Notes under the pieces: generated by a model
Database searches by the model: none
Told to the model about the DNA's origin: nothing
The model's input: only the letters and a program-made list of their open reading frames with translations
Translations under genes and position numbers: made by a program
In this document: positions 34,345 to 44,894 of the stretch, one piece after another
How positions within the stretch are numbered: the stretch's first letter is position 1
Layout: every line of letters starts with the position of its first letter
Source: Plantago major
Lineage: Eukaryota; Streptophyta; Magnoliopsida; Lamiales; Plantaginaceae
Assembly (NCBI GenBank): GCA_026545765.1
Contig: CM048842.1
Span: forward strand, 29,623,167 to 29,687,166
DNA length: 64,000 bases
Direction of reading: 5' to 3'

Positions 34345-35818
34345 TCAGGTCCTCCATATCATCACAAAAGCTGGGCTCGGACAAACCGGCTAAAATGAAA
34401 GAGGTGACATATCACCCTCTAAGAAGTACTTTCGGCTCTTGACCGATGGAGCGCCAGATCCACAAAGGGATGTTCCGTGCCGGTGGCTTCCAATCTGGCA
34501 GCTTGCCTCGGAAGAACTTTTTCTCAAAATGCCACGTGGGCCTCTCCTCTTCGGATCGGCCGGGTTTCAATGCGGGCCGCACGAAAATATACCTCTTAAA
34601 CCATTGGATTCCCAACGAGGACAGGGGGTCAACAAAAAACGTGTACGCCTGGCGACATACGAACGTATAGAACCATGCGTTCCTATTACTTACACTTATG
34701 TGGAATAATTTACGAAAATTATCGAATGTGACCGGGATGCCTTTATATTTACATAAGACCCCGAAGCACATCAGATTTCCGAGGGAGTTGGGGATGATCT
34801 GGTGCGGACTCAACCCCATACTGTTCAAAATCTCCAGAAACTCGGACGATACGGGTAGCCGCCACCCGCAATGGAGACTTATCTCATGGACACACATGTA
34901 TCCCGGAGGCGGATTGTAGAACGCATGAGATTCGTCTGGGATGAGAATCTCCACACACTCCGGGATCTCATATCTCCTCCAGAGCTCATCCACTTCCTCG
35001 GCTCGGATGGTTGAGGCACAAGTAGGCAAAGTACCGTCCTCATTCAACTCGCCCTCCGGATCGGGGTGAGTGACCTCGTCTTTAGACCGAGGGAACTTTA
35101 CTTGGAATACGTCCTCACCCTTCCTCAGCCTCTCCGGACGCTCTTCCTCAGCCATCTGCCGACTCGGCCCTGCTTGCCCAGCAGATTCCACACGGAGCAT
35201 ATGAGCGGATAGCTCTACACTTTCTTCCTCTTCGGAACCAGAATCTTGGGCCCGCACACCTTCTTCTGCCTCATCTTCCTCGGATGAGGACGCTAACTCT
35301 ACGACAGTCTGAAGAGGCACAGCGACTTGCACACGATCCTCCTCACCCTCTTCGAAGATGCCCAAATTGGGAGGTGCTTCCGAGGTATCATGAACTTCCT
35401 CGATGATCGGCTCCTGCGGATCCGGAACGAACGGGACTCGATTAGGATTACTCCTAAAATTATAACCAAGGTTGCGAATTAAGGATCGGATCTCTACCGG
35501 GAGTTCGGATTCTTGGCCAGCCCGACCCGGGCGACGAGTTCCTATAACTCGCGAACTTGTTTCTTGAGCCGCTACAATAACCTGCACATGGGACACTCGC
35601 AGGTAATCCCGACGCCTCGGAGGACCAGGATCCGGAACAACTAACCGAAGTAAGGAACTTACCTCGGGCTCTTCCCGGCTCGGATGGGGCGCTTGTTCCA
35701 CCTCCAATACTTCGTCGTCATCTACGATCTCAATTTCCTCGGAGCTATCGGTTAAAGATATCGCTTCGGAGTCATGTCCCTCAGCCTCGGATCGATTTTG
35801 GCTATCACTCTCGGACAT
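34345..35818 (-). pseudogene. Antisense gene of element E, first exon (gypsy-type transposon domain)
   Basis: ATG 35818 (MSESDSQNRSEAEGHD). The first 270 residues are acidic and disordered (Ser/Glu-rich). A conserved globular region (about residues 290-460) reads HEISLHCGWRLPVSSEFLEI, LSPHQIIPNSLGNLMCF and PVTFDNFRKLFHI. This resembles the Pfam family named putative gypsy type transposon (Transposase_28), recalled and not searched. TGA at 34412-34414 interrupts; the frame then continues to a GTAAGT donor at 34344. Such ORFs, antisense to gag-pol and between integrase and the 3' LTR, are known in Tat elements; their role is unknown. Transcription would start within 35819-36912. Confidence 0.8.
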
Positions 35819-36726
35819 CCTAGGGAAAGGAGAAAGAAATTTTGTAAGCTTTAAGATGGCAGTCCGAGAGGTCGTTTATGTATGTTAAAGTGGTCAGTTT
35901 ATAGCCAACACTACTGGCTTTCCCAGGCGAAGTTAGTTCGGAGTCAGTACGATGCTGATTCGGCGTTAGTCAACATTGAGAACGTATGGAGTATTAGAAC
36001 TATAATACACATCATAAGCATGCATCCGAGCCAATGGAAGATGAAAGACAACACAGAGAGTTTAATCATAAGACGAGACAAGTGAACTTACTTGGACTTG
36101 GATGGTTGGATAGAAATGTCTGGATTTTGTACGAGATTACACATTTCGAACCTCTTGATTGCTCGCTTCGGATCGTTGGACGTCGCTTCGGATATACTTA
36201 GAATGCGAAAATTCTCTCTCTAACGGTGAGAAATGAAGACTGCCAACCCCTCTATTTATAGAGGGTCATATTTGGAACACCATCCATCACGATTTTTCGG
36301 GATTAAATCTCAATCGAAGATCAAGGTTTATCCAACGGCATACTACAATTATACCAAGTGAAATGACGAATTGGTACAACAAATTTACTTCGAGGATAGA
36401 CGAATACAACAACTATCCCACTCTCGGGCAGCAGACAACACGAGAGTTCCGGATTATCCTCTTCTCGGACGCCTAGCGGCTTATCAGTCCAACATAATTT
36501 GCACACAAGGAACCTCGATACTCGGCGATTACCCTTCGGACCTTCCCGTGACCACAGAGGTTGGTTCGGACGGGACACGCACCTACGGTCCGCCACCGTA
36601 GCTCATCAAAGGTACACTACCGATGTTCGGAGCCTAAACTTGGTCTCGCTTACAAATACCCTTTTTTCTTTTCTTTTTCACTTCGTTGCCCTTCGCACCC
36701 AGCCCCTCGGATGGCAACGGTGTTTT

Positions 36727-36760
36727 AGAAAAAGAGAAAAGGGGGGGGGGGGAAGAGAGA
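36727..36760 (+). other. Extra purine tract
   Basis: 34 consecutive purines including a run of 12 G, about 150 bp upstream of the LTR. Too far from the LTR to be the main plus-strand primer. Confidence 0.6.
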
Positions 36761-36895
36761 CTAAGTCAGTGGCCACACAAAGTACGAACTACACCTTTTT
36801 AACTCATTAGGACGGATTGGACTAAAGGAACAGATACTTCCTCAACAGCTTCCCAAAACTAATAGTTTCACAACTATCTTCTACTAAGATACTCG

Positions 36896-36912
36896 GAAAC
36901 TAGGGGGACATA
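36896..36912 (+). promoter_or_regulatory. Polypurine tract of element E
   Basis: GGAAACTAGGGGGACATA directly before the LTR start TGTTGATACG. Confidence 0.75.
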
Positions 36913-37817
36913 TGTTGATACGAAAATATGTCCAATCCGTCATAAAGGACCTAGGAACGAATCCTACGGCGTCCTAAGACATCCATGGGATCCGAGTCAC
37001 TATAGTCCGAGTCGATGGTCCGATTCGGGTCGACCAACCATGGTCCGACCCACCTTAGAAGAAAGGAACAAAGGATCTGGAGCCTGTGAGGTCCGACTCA
37101 GGGATTTAGGTCCGACCCATCAAGGTCCGAACCACCTTGGAACAAGAAGACAAGTACTCAAACAGCACTGTCTCTGACCCAAGCCCTCCGACCCGGACGA
37201 TTACTCGGATCCAGCATGACAATCTCATAAAGCAACCAAGCAAATAGGCACCAAAGAGTGAGATGTCCGAACCTAGGTACTCCGAATCGGAAGAGTTGGA
37301 CAGGCAGGATAACTTCCTCTAAATGACCAATATGGTCCGGACCAGGTGTCCGGACCCCTCTCTCCGAACCTGGGATCTCGGCAGACCTAGTCAAATCCTC
37401 TACAACCCTTCCAACAATGACTAACCTACCCCTGAAGCCCAAAATTGGCATGGGCTAAGCTTCATTGTTGGGTCATGGGCCTAATACTTGCCTTGGTGAC
37501 TCAATCATGGCCGTACACATGGCGCAATCCTAGCAAGCCCTCCATTTTGATGATAGCCTATAAATAGGCACACATCCCCACAAGATCAAGTAAGTCACAT
37601 TGCCATCCTACTATCTTATACTTCACAGAGTCGATCTTCAGTCGCTCTTGAGTAAAGTCTCAAATCCGGTTTGACACTTAGCAAATCGGATCCTAACCCC
37701 CCCCCCCCTTCTCCAAGTTACTTGTGCAGGATCTCACCCGTTGCCTCTTATTGATACGGATAAGTGAAGGAAAGCAAGACAAACTCATTTAGTGTTTGGG
37801 GAGTTCTACCCCCAACA
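36913..37817 (+). repeat. 3' LTR of element E (905 bp)
   Basis: Nearly identical to the 5' LTR. Visible differences include C-run length (12 versus 10), a few transitions, and a local change near 37318 where several bases including CAG are missing. Confidence 0.95.
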
Positions 37818-37822
37818 GTTTC
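37818..37822 (+). other. Target site duplication of E, right copy
   Basis: GTTTC immediately after the LTR end CCCCCAACA. Confidence 0.95.
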
Positions 37823-39260
37823 ATTTCAAATATTGAGCCAAAGACCATTGAAGAAGCACTAAAAGACCAAGATTGGATCTCTGCAATGCAAGAAGAATTG
37901 GATCAATTTGAAAGAAACAAAGTTTGGAAACTAGTTCCATTTATTGATGGAATATTTGTCATTGGAACTAAGTGGGTTTGCAGAAACAAAATGAATGAGT
38001 CTGGTGAAATAACCAGAAACAAAGCACGGTTGGTTGCCAAGGATGTACCCAGACTGAAGGACTAGATTTTGATGAGTCATATGCTCCAGTTGCAAGATTG
38101 GATGCAATAAGACTATTTCTAGCTTTTGCAGCTCATAATGACTTTAAAGTTTACCAAATGGATGTCAAAAGTGCATTTCTGAATGTTGAACTCACAGAGG
38201 AAGTCTATGTTGATCAACTACCGGGCTTTGAAGTTTCCTTAGAAAGCAGGATGGTATATAAACTCCAGAAAGCACTATATGGACTGAAACAAGCTCCAAG
38301 AGAATGGTATGATACTTTGGCTAAATACTTGATGGAAAGTGGATTCATGAAAGGACAAGTTGATAAAACTCTCTTCACATTGAACCATGATGGGAAACTA
38401 CTCTTAGTCCAAATATATGTTGATGACATAATCTTTGGATCTAAGAACAAGCAACTTTGTGAAGACTTTGCTAAGCTCATGAAAAGTAAATTTGAGATGA
38501 GCATGATGGGAGAATATTGAAATATTTCCTAGGGTTGCAAGTCAAGCAACTTAATGATGGAATATTCATTAGTCAAACAAAGTATGCAAAAGATATGCTC
38601 AACAAGTTTAATCTAAAGCCTTCTGAAAAGAATGCTAAGATACCTATGGGCATTGGAACCAAGATGACCTATATTGAATCTGACAAGAGTGTTGAAGAAC
38701 ATAAGTATAGAAAATTAATTGGGTCTCTACTATACCTCACTGCAAGTAGACCAGATATTCAATATACAGTTGGAGTGTGTGCAAGATTTCAAACAAATCC
38801 AATGCAATCACACTACAACACTGCTATGAAAATTCGAAGGTATGTGAAAGGTACTGTAGAAGTTGGATTGTGGTATCCAAAAGATAGTGGAATGAGTTTG
38901 GTTGGCTATTCAGATGCTGACTACGCTGGATCAATGCTTGATAGGAAAAGTACCTCTGGAACTTGTCAATTCCTTGGTGCTAGACTAATATTATGGTTTA
39001 GCCAGAAACAAAACTTAATTGCCACATCAACCACAGAAGTAGAGTATATTGCCGCTGGATGTTGTGCTTCACAAATATTGTGGATACAACAACAACTCAG
39101 AGACTATGAGATCAATGAAGAGAAAACTCCTATTTTCTGTGACAACAGAAGTGCTATTGCAATCACTTAGAATCCAAAGTTTCATGCTAGAACAAAGCAT
39201 ATTGATGTTAGACACCACTTCATTAGAGATCATGTTGAAAAACCAGTTATGGCCCACTAG
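37818..39260 (+). pseudogene. pol: pol of element D, part 2 (reverse transcriptase, RNase H)
   Basis: Resumes exactly at the duplicated GTTTC after element E. Reverse transcriptase begins ISNIEPKTIEEALKDQDW and includes [24 protein letters not shown] frame change lies near 38045. It continues with [10 protein letters not shown] and the catalytic YVDD (near 38416), and another break near 38520. RNase H carries YSDADYAGS, TSTTEVEYIAAG and CDNRSAIAI. TAG at 39168-39170 interrupts it. The frame ends at TAG 39258-39260. Compared with C, the last part of RNase H (QLADIFTKPL in C) and about 450 bp after it have been deleted. Confidence 0.88.
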
Positions 39261-39559
39261 CATTTAATGCAAAAGCGGTTTTCACCCACGCCTTACTGCA
39301 CATACACAGATACAAATGCATAAAATTAATTTGTGTATTTTTTCTATTGAAATTTCACTGCTATATATATAGGATTTTTGTAAAGAAAATCACTTACGCC
39401 TAATCCTACATTTGCACTTGCACAAAAACTGCAAAATTCGCTTAAAATCCCTGCAAATCTTCCCTGCAACTACTGTTTTCTCCTTAGTTTTTCTGCAAAG
39501 AATCACTAATCCTTCACCTTAATCTCTCTACGAGTTTCAAAAACTACCCTATATAAGAG
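39261..39559 (+). other. Spacer between pol and ORF3 of D (ORF3 promoter and leader)
   Basis: No ORF. Matches the equivalent spacer in C (49290-49600). Contains the TATA-like box at 39361 and a leader rich in TTTGCA/CTGCAA words, ending in CTATATAAGAG just before the ORF3 ATG. Confidence 0.6.
39361..39373 (+). promoter_or_regulatory. Candidate internal promoter of ORF3 (D)
   Basis: CTATATATATAGG, 187 nt before the ATG at 39560. Element C has CTATATATATAGG at nearly the same distance from its ORF3 ATG. Confidence 0.55.
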
Positions 39560-41558
39560 ATGGCTCCCAAACGTGCTTCAACAACCACATCCCAAGCCAC
39601 CACTTCTGGTACTACTACAAAGCAAGCACCAGTGTTGGTTATCACAAATAATCGCCTTGTGGAAGATTTTAACTCTGAGCATTGGACTTCAAATCACAGG
39701 ATGATTTGGGGTGGTTCTATGATTGAAGAGTACCTGGTTTATGCCATTGAAAACCAGGCTGACAAGAAGTTGGTATTTGATATGGTTGAAAAGGCACAAA
39801 TCAAGGGTTGCCTATCTGCTCTACCCAGTGGAGTTTCCTCACTGGATGTTTTGGAGTTTTACAATAACTCCACGATTATTTCCAAAGTCTCTGAAGGCAT
39901 TGAGATAGTGTCTATCAAGACTAAAGTCCTAGGACAGGAAATCCTGTTGGACGAAACAGCTTTTTGTGAGCTGTTTGAACTTCAAAATCTTGGAAAGGAT
40001 TTTGAAATTGACACCAAGGATGAAGATCTCCTAGAAGGTGTTAAAAATCTTTACAGTGATGTGTGTGATCTGGACAAGCCAGACACACCCATCGACTTTA
40101 AGCTTGCTGGCATAAGGACAAGATATTTGTTGGTCCACTAGGATGTGTTGGCATGCATTCTTCACAGATGCTTTGATGGTCTACAAGGAGGAGCTGACCA
40201 GATAAGCCAAGAATGCTGAATGATGATGTTCTTGTTGAGTTAACAGAACAAAAGGCTGGAAAACCCTTTTATTTGGGGGAAGTATGCCTTCATGAAATTT
40301 GTGAAGAAGATACAAGGCTTTGAGCCTAAAATCGTCAAGTGCCTTGCTGAGCCAAAAGCCACAGTAAAGTATGGATTGAAGATATGTTATTTACTAGAGT
40401 GTCTTGGCTTTGAGCTCAGAGAGACCTCATATATTGCCAACAGTAACCTACTCTACAAATATGAGTATACGAACATGATGAAAAAGGTTAGTGCGTCTCA
40501 GAAAGGTTCCAAGAAACAAAAGACTGAGGAGGTATCTGAGGGTCCCGTTGTGACCAAAAAGCCCAAAACTTCAAGGAAAGAAGTCTGCCGGCAAATCAGA
40601 AGAGACTCCTATTGTGGATGTCGACTCTCAGATATCTGTCCCCGCAGCCGAGTGCCTTGCGGATAAACTCATCAATGATGCAAAAGGCACTAAAGATGAA
40701 CTCATCAATGCTGCTAAGACTACTGCAAGGTGCCTTGCTGATGAACTGATCAATGTTGCTAAAGGAAGTGAAAGACTTCAAGCACTATCTGTAGAAGCAG
40801 TTGGGATAATGGACAACTCAGTCCCAGATTTCGACGAAGAATCTGACAAAGAGGGGGAACCAATTGTCCCAAATGTTGCTGAAGAAGCAACTAAATCTAA
40901 AGTTGCTGGAAGAGCAACAAAAAGGTCCAAGGTTGCTGAGAAAGCAACTAGTTTAAAGGTTGCTGAGAAAGCAACTGTGTCAAAGGTTGCAGGACCAAAC
41001 ACACCATCAGGGCAAATAACACTGAAACAACTACAAGATGCCTTGATGAGTGGTAATTTAGTGTTAGAGGATACTGACACTGTCTCAGGCAGATCTAGAA
41101 AGGCCATCTACTGCACCAACTTCAACTTCCAGATCACCACAACAGCCACATGTGGATGATGAGATGGTACTTGAGCTACATCGAGAAATACCAACAATGT
41201 TTACTGCTGAAGAAAATCCTGCAAGAGAGCAGGTTCTCCAACTCAAAGAGAGGGATCAAACTGAGAAATCCACTCAGAATGATCAAATAGGGGAGGCAAC
41301 TGAGTTGGACACTCAGGAAAGGTCTGAAGTACCTGAAACTTCAAACAAAGAAGCGCCCATGGAACAACAAGACCAATGCATCGAGTGGTCACAAGTTCCA
41401 AAGACCAATCAGCCTGACATTGCTCAGGGAGCTGAATGTTTAACTCTTTACTTGTGATATTTTATGTTATAAATCTTGTTATTAATGAAATTTCTTTGTT
41501 ACAGGCTGAATTAGAAACACAAAATCAGGAGGAAGCTGCAAAGCTTGCCTCAGAAACT
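39560..41558 (+). pseudogene. ORF3 of element D, 5' part
   Basis: ATG 39560 (MAPKRASTTTSQATTSG), aligned with C at 49289. After a Ser/Thr-rich start comes a globular region shared with C (HRMIWGGSMIEEYL, SALPSGVSSLDVLEFYNNS, ELFELQNLGKDFEIDTKDEDLL). TAG at 40139-40141 and further stops near 40215-40245 interrupt a frame that continues to 40666. The rest is shared between two more frames. It is Lys/Ala-rich with short peptide repeats (ADxLINxAKG and SKVAxxAT), then Glu/Gln-rich up to the end of exon 1 at 41427. Exon 2 starts at 41505 and is cut at 41558 by element C. Unknown function. Confidence 0.75.
41428..41504 (+). other. ORF3 intron 1 (D copy), donor damaged
   Basis: Acceptor TTTGTTACAG|GCTGAA is intact. 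The donor position reads CTCAG|GGAGCTG where C has CTCAG|GTAAATG. It contains an in-frame stop (TGA, 41455-41457), consistent with noncoding status. Confidence 0.65.
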
Positions 41559-43304
41559 TGTTGGTCCAGATAACGGCAAAGTAAAAGACTAGGGGGGGGG
41601 GGTTGAATAGTCTTTTAAAAACTTTTGTCGATAACAACAATTTCTCAGATATCTGAATAGATATCTGATACTTAGAATCAGAGCGCGGAAGACTTAATAA
41701 AGATAAGTGCAGAAACAGTTAATGTGTGTGTGTGTGTTGCTGAAGAGTAAATACAGAAAGGTAAATAACACAGCAAGTATAGTGGTATCTGGAGGTATGA
41801 ATCCTCCAACTAATCCACTTCGGTCTATCAGAGACCTAGAATTCACTAGAACAGATAATTGAGTTCTCCTTACAATAATCCTATTCTAAGATTCTTAACA
41901 ATTGGTTCCCAACCAAATGTTCCCCCTGAGTTGTTCCCCGGCTTTCACAGCCAAGTACTTCCTGTACTCAGAAACCTTTGAGTTATTCCCTAGTTTCCCA
42001 AGCTAAGTACTTCCTATACTCAATAACCTTGGAGTTATTCCTTAGTTTCTCAAACCAAGTACTTCCTATACTCCGGTAACCTTGGAGTTATTCCCTAATT
42101 TTTCAAACTAAGTACTTTCATACCACGCCCGATTATGGTGTTGGTTTTGGTTTGAGTTGTCGATGAGCTTCTTTAATAACTTATTCGCTTATTCGAGAGC
42201 TCGTGAATCAAGGTACTTAATACACTTTACAGCGTATGGTATCTTGTTCGATTTTACTGACCCAAGTCTTATGATATCTGTTCAAGAGAATGAATCTCAG
42301 ATAGTTGATCTTTTGATTCAACTCCTTCACAGATAGCTTTGCTTGTTTAGGATCAGGACACTTAGAACTTCAGTGTTACTCAAGATCAAAAAGCTTTGGT
42401 CGCAACAGAAAGCTTTGTGAGTAAGTAAGTTGCTTTGAGAGAGTAAGACGTTCAGCGTTTGTATGCAGTTCAAGGTGTGTCTAAGGTTCTGTGTGTTCTC
42501 TCAAGCAGTCTAAGTGTTGATATTTATAGATGAATTTGAGTGCCGTTTGAATAGTATCCGTTAGGCTCAAATTCAAACTATCGATATCTGTGTATAATCT
42601 TATGCAGTTTTGTCTTCTTCTCGTAAGTCGCCGTTGCTTTTATTCGACATCTCTGTCCGTGCATTAAATGCATTGTACTATACTTTTGTCTCAGAGTGTC
42701 AACGGAACTATGCTTTGTATCAGAGACTAGTGTTATCTGATTCTTTGCACGTTCTTATCTTCAATCTTCAGATACCACTTGTATTTATTGAAACAACTTT
42801 GTTTGCAATATACATTTCTTTTTCAGAAACGTGGTTAAAGCTCAAGGTATCTGAGAATAGATATCTGTGGACACTTTCCTTGTTTTCAGATATGTCTCTT
42901 ATTTCTCAGATATCTCTTGTGACACAGTTTGTTAGAAACTATTCGTGTCTTCAAGATATCTGGCTAAGATATCTGAACAACAGATTCAGTAATCTTGTGC
43001 AATTTTCTTCAAGTCTTCAATGTCGTTGAGCTTGTTCTGCTTGGATGTCTTCTTCTTGGTCTTCTCTTCATAAAATAAAAATTACATTTTGAGACCTAAC
43101 ATCCTATACAAGATTAGCTAGACTATCATACTTAGTGGGTTTCCTCTTTTACAATGTTCAAGTGAACCAAGAGTACTAATCACCTTTCTGAGACTAAGAT
43201 AAGTCATCATGTTGCTGATCAAAACTAAACAGATATTCTTTGCAAAATATCTAACAAAATTCCTAACAAATTTCTCAAGAAATTTCCCAACAAATTTCCC
43301 ATCA
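41559..43304 (-). repeat. 3' LTR of element C (1746 bp)
   Basis: Minus-strand start TGATGGGAAATTTG (the 5' LTR has TGTTGGGAAATTTG) and end CCAACA. Four leader repeats lie at about 41930-42130, the last damaged. TATA box at 42521-42528. Poly-C tract at 41592-41602 (G on plus). Differs from the 5' LTR mainly by small deletions, for example around 42160-42210. Confidence 0.9.
41930..42130 (-). repeat. Four leader repeats in 3' LTR of C
   Basis: Same 52-bp family as in A. The copy nearest the TATA box has lost bases in GTACTTTC(TG)TACTCC. Confidence 0.7.
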
Positions 43305-43319
43305 AATTTCCCCCTTTTT
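43305..43319 (-). promoter_or_regulatory. Polypurine tract of element C
   Basis: Minus strand AAAAAGGGGGAAATT directly before the LTR start. Confidence 0.8.
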
Positions 43320-43690
43320 GATCAGTCAACGATGACTATCTTCCCTATTACAAATCTGGATGAGGAAACAATCCACCACTTAATCATTTCTTATGATCTT
43401 TCAATTCATATAATTAAGTGCAGAAAGTAAACATCAACCAAATCACAAGGTGTGATCTTTGCTGACAAGTTATCTTTTATAGAATATTATCTGAGAGTAA
43501 GTTCTTCAGATAAGTTACAAATAAAGATTACAGATAACTTCAATACATGATACAATTAAGCTCAGTCAGCAAAAATACAAAAACTACATAGTAAATTAGG
43601 ACAACAGGAGTAACCAAGCTCCAAGTAAACATCCTAATAGACTAGTCTTCAAGTCTTCAATCTTCAAGTCTTCAACAGTATTTCTATGGA
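43320..43690 (-). other. 3' noncoding tail of element C
   Basis: Between the ORF3 stop and the polypurine tract. Homologous to 2973-3346 of A. No ORF. Confidence 0.6.
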
Positions 43691-44736
43691 TCAGTCTGCA
43701 AATTTCCTATCTCCAAACCTTTTGATGTCATCAGAATAATCATAGAGAAGAGTTCTGACGAGCATCTCTGTGTCTCGCAAATCCACGACCTCTTTGTAGG
43801 TTTTGGTAGGATTTTCTTGACAAAATGCTTGACCCATGGTACTTTCCCCACTTCCGTGCATGCTCTATTCGATATCCAAAGCTTGAAGTATTCAGAGATA
43901 ATCTTCGATATCCGATGTCACCCTTGTATTGATCTTCCGCCGATAGAACGACTCATAGGGTTCCACAAGAAGTCTTGGTCTTGCCTGCTCCGTGATATTC
44001 GTAATTTTGTGCACATCATCCGGCTTTCCATATGGACAATCATCGAGAGGTCCTTCTTCACGGCTTCTCTTGACAACTTCAAAATCCAACCATGCTTTGA
44101 TGTGATGGTGTTGATCAAGGTAGGTTTATCCTTTCTCCATGCCATGAGTTGTTTATGGATTGGTTCTGGAAATCTTGAATTTACCAATAGATGCTTAAGT
44201 TCCAGAATCCAATAGCCATTCTTTTGATTGATGCACCTGTAGACAGAGGAATCATTGCCATACTTCACATACTCAATTTTGGCTTCTTCTGGCCTGAGTG
44301 GAAGTTGACTTTGTCTTTGCTCTCGTCTGCTCCTTCTCTGCCTTGAATTCTCTTTGGGGTTGTTGTTGAAGAACCACCACCGGATAGACTTGGTATTTCC
44401 AGAGGTGTTTTAGTCGCTAGTGGCTTTGCGGCTATGGGCTCGCCAGGCTTTCAATTTTCCTTTTTTACGTGAAGAGGAGCTTCATCTTCATCTTTCCTCA
44501 TCATCATCAAGATTAGATCTTGTGAGAGTTTCTACGCTTCTTCATTGCCCTGGGACTTGATTTGACCTTCTTCTTCTTCTTCAGAAGATTCATCAATCCC
44601 TCTAACTTGTCTTCTCCTTGGAGCCTTGGTACTCCTTGGAGGTTTCTGTGCCATGGCCCTTGTTATCATTTTGGTTCCTTCAGTAGGTTTCTGGGAAGTA
44701 GCTACTGTTTGCAAAGCAGCTTGGCTTGAGGAGGGA

Positions 44737-44894
44737 CCAAAATGGAAATGGGCTAGGGTTATGAACTTATAATCATAAAGAAATGTAATATTATTGAAAA
44801 GACTTAGTGTGTATGTAACTTCATTTTGGTCTAGAGTATGGCATAGAATAGAAGTCCCTTCTATTTTGTAGTAACCTTAACTATATTTACCTTT
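44737..44894 (-). other. Insertion of about 158 bp in ORF3 of C
   Basis: AT-rich sequence absent from the equivalent position in A (after 1926) and D (after 61206). On the minus strand it opens AAAG|GTAAATATAG, a donor-like start, but lacks a clear AG acceptor at the other edge. Origin unknown. Confidence 0.55.

Larger units (their letters stand above)
35819..36912 (+). other. Noncoding region between antisense gene and 3' LTR of E
   Basis: No supported ORF. It includes a TATTTATAGAG near 36253, possible core promoter on either strand, a 34-nt pure purine tract (36727-36760, with 12 G) and the polypurine tract proper. It probably holds the promoter of the antisense gene. Confidence 0.5.
23612..37817 (+). 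mobile_element. Element E: Ty3/gypsy Tat-type retrotransposon, complete outline
   Basis: Two 905-907 bp LTRs with about a dozen differences by eye, a 5-bp perfect target duplication, primer site, gag-protease, reverse transcriptase, two RNase H domains, integrase, a long 3' region with an antisense gene, and a polypurine tract. The second (archaeal-type) RNase H between RNase H and integrase, and an antisense ORF between integrase and the 3' LTR, are known hallmarks of the Tat clade. Gag-Pol is broken by frameshifts concentrated in 26.9-28.1 kb and 29.3-29.5 kb. Confidence 0.93.

Noticed and set aside
42610..43029. 139-codon ORF antisense to the 3' LTR of C
   Set aside because: Only a short remnant is open in the 5' LTR of the same element (57153-57347), so it is not conserved.
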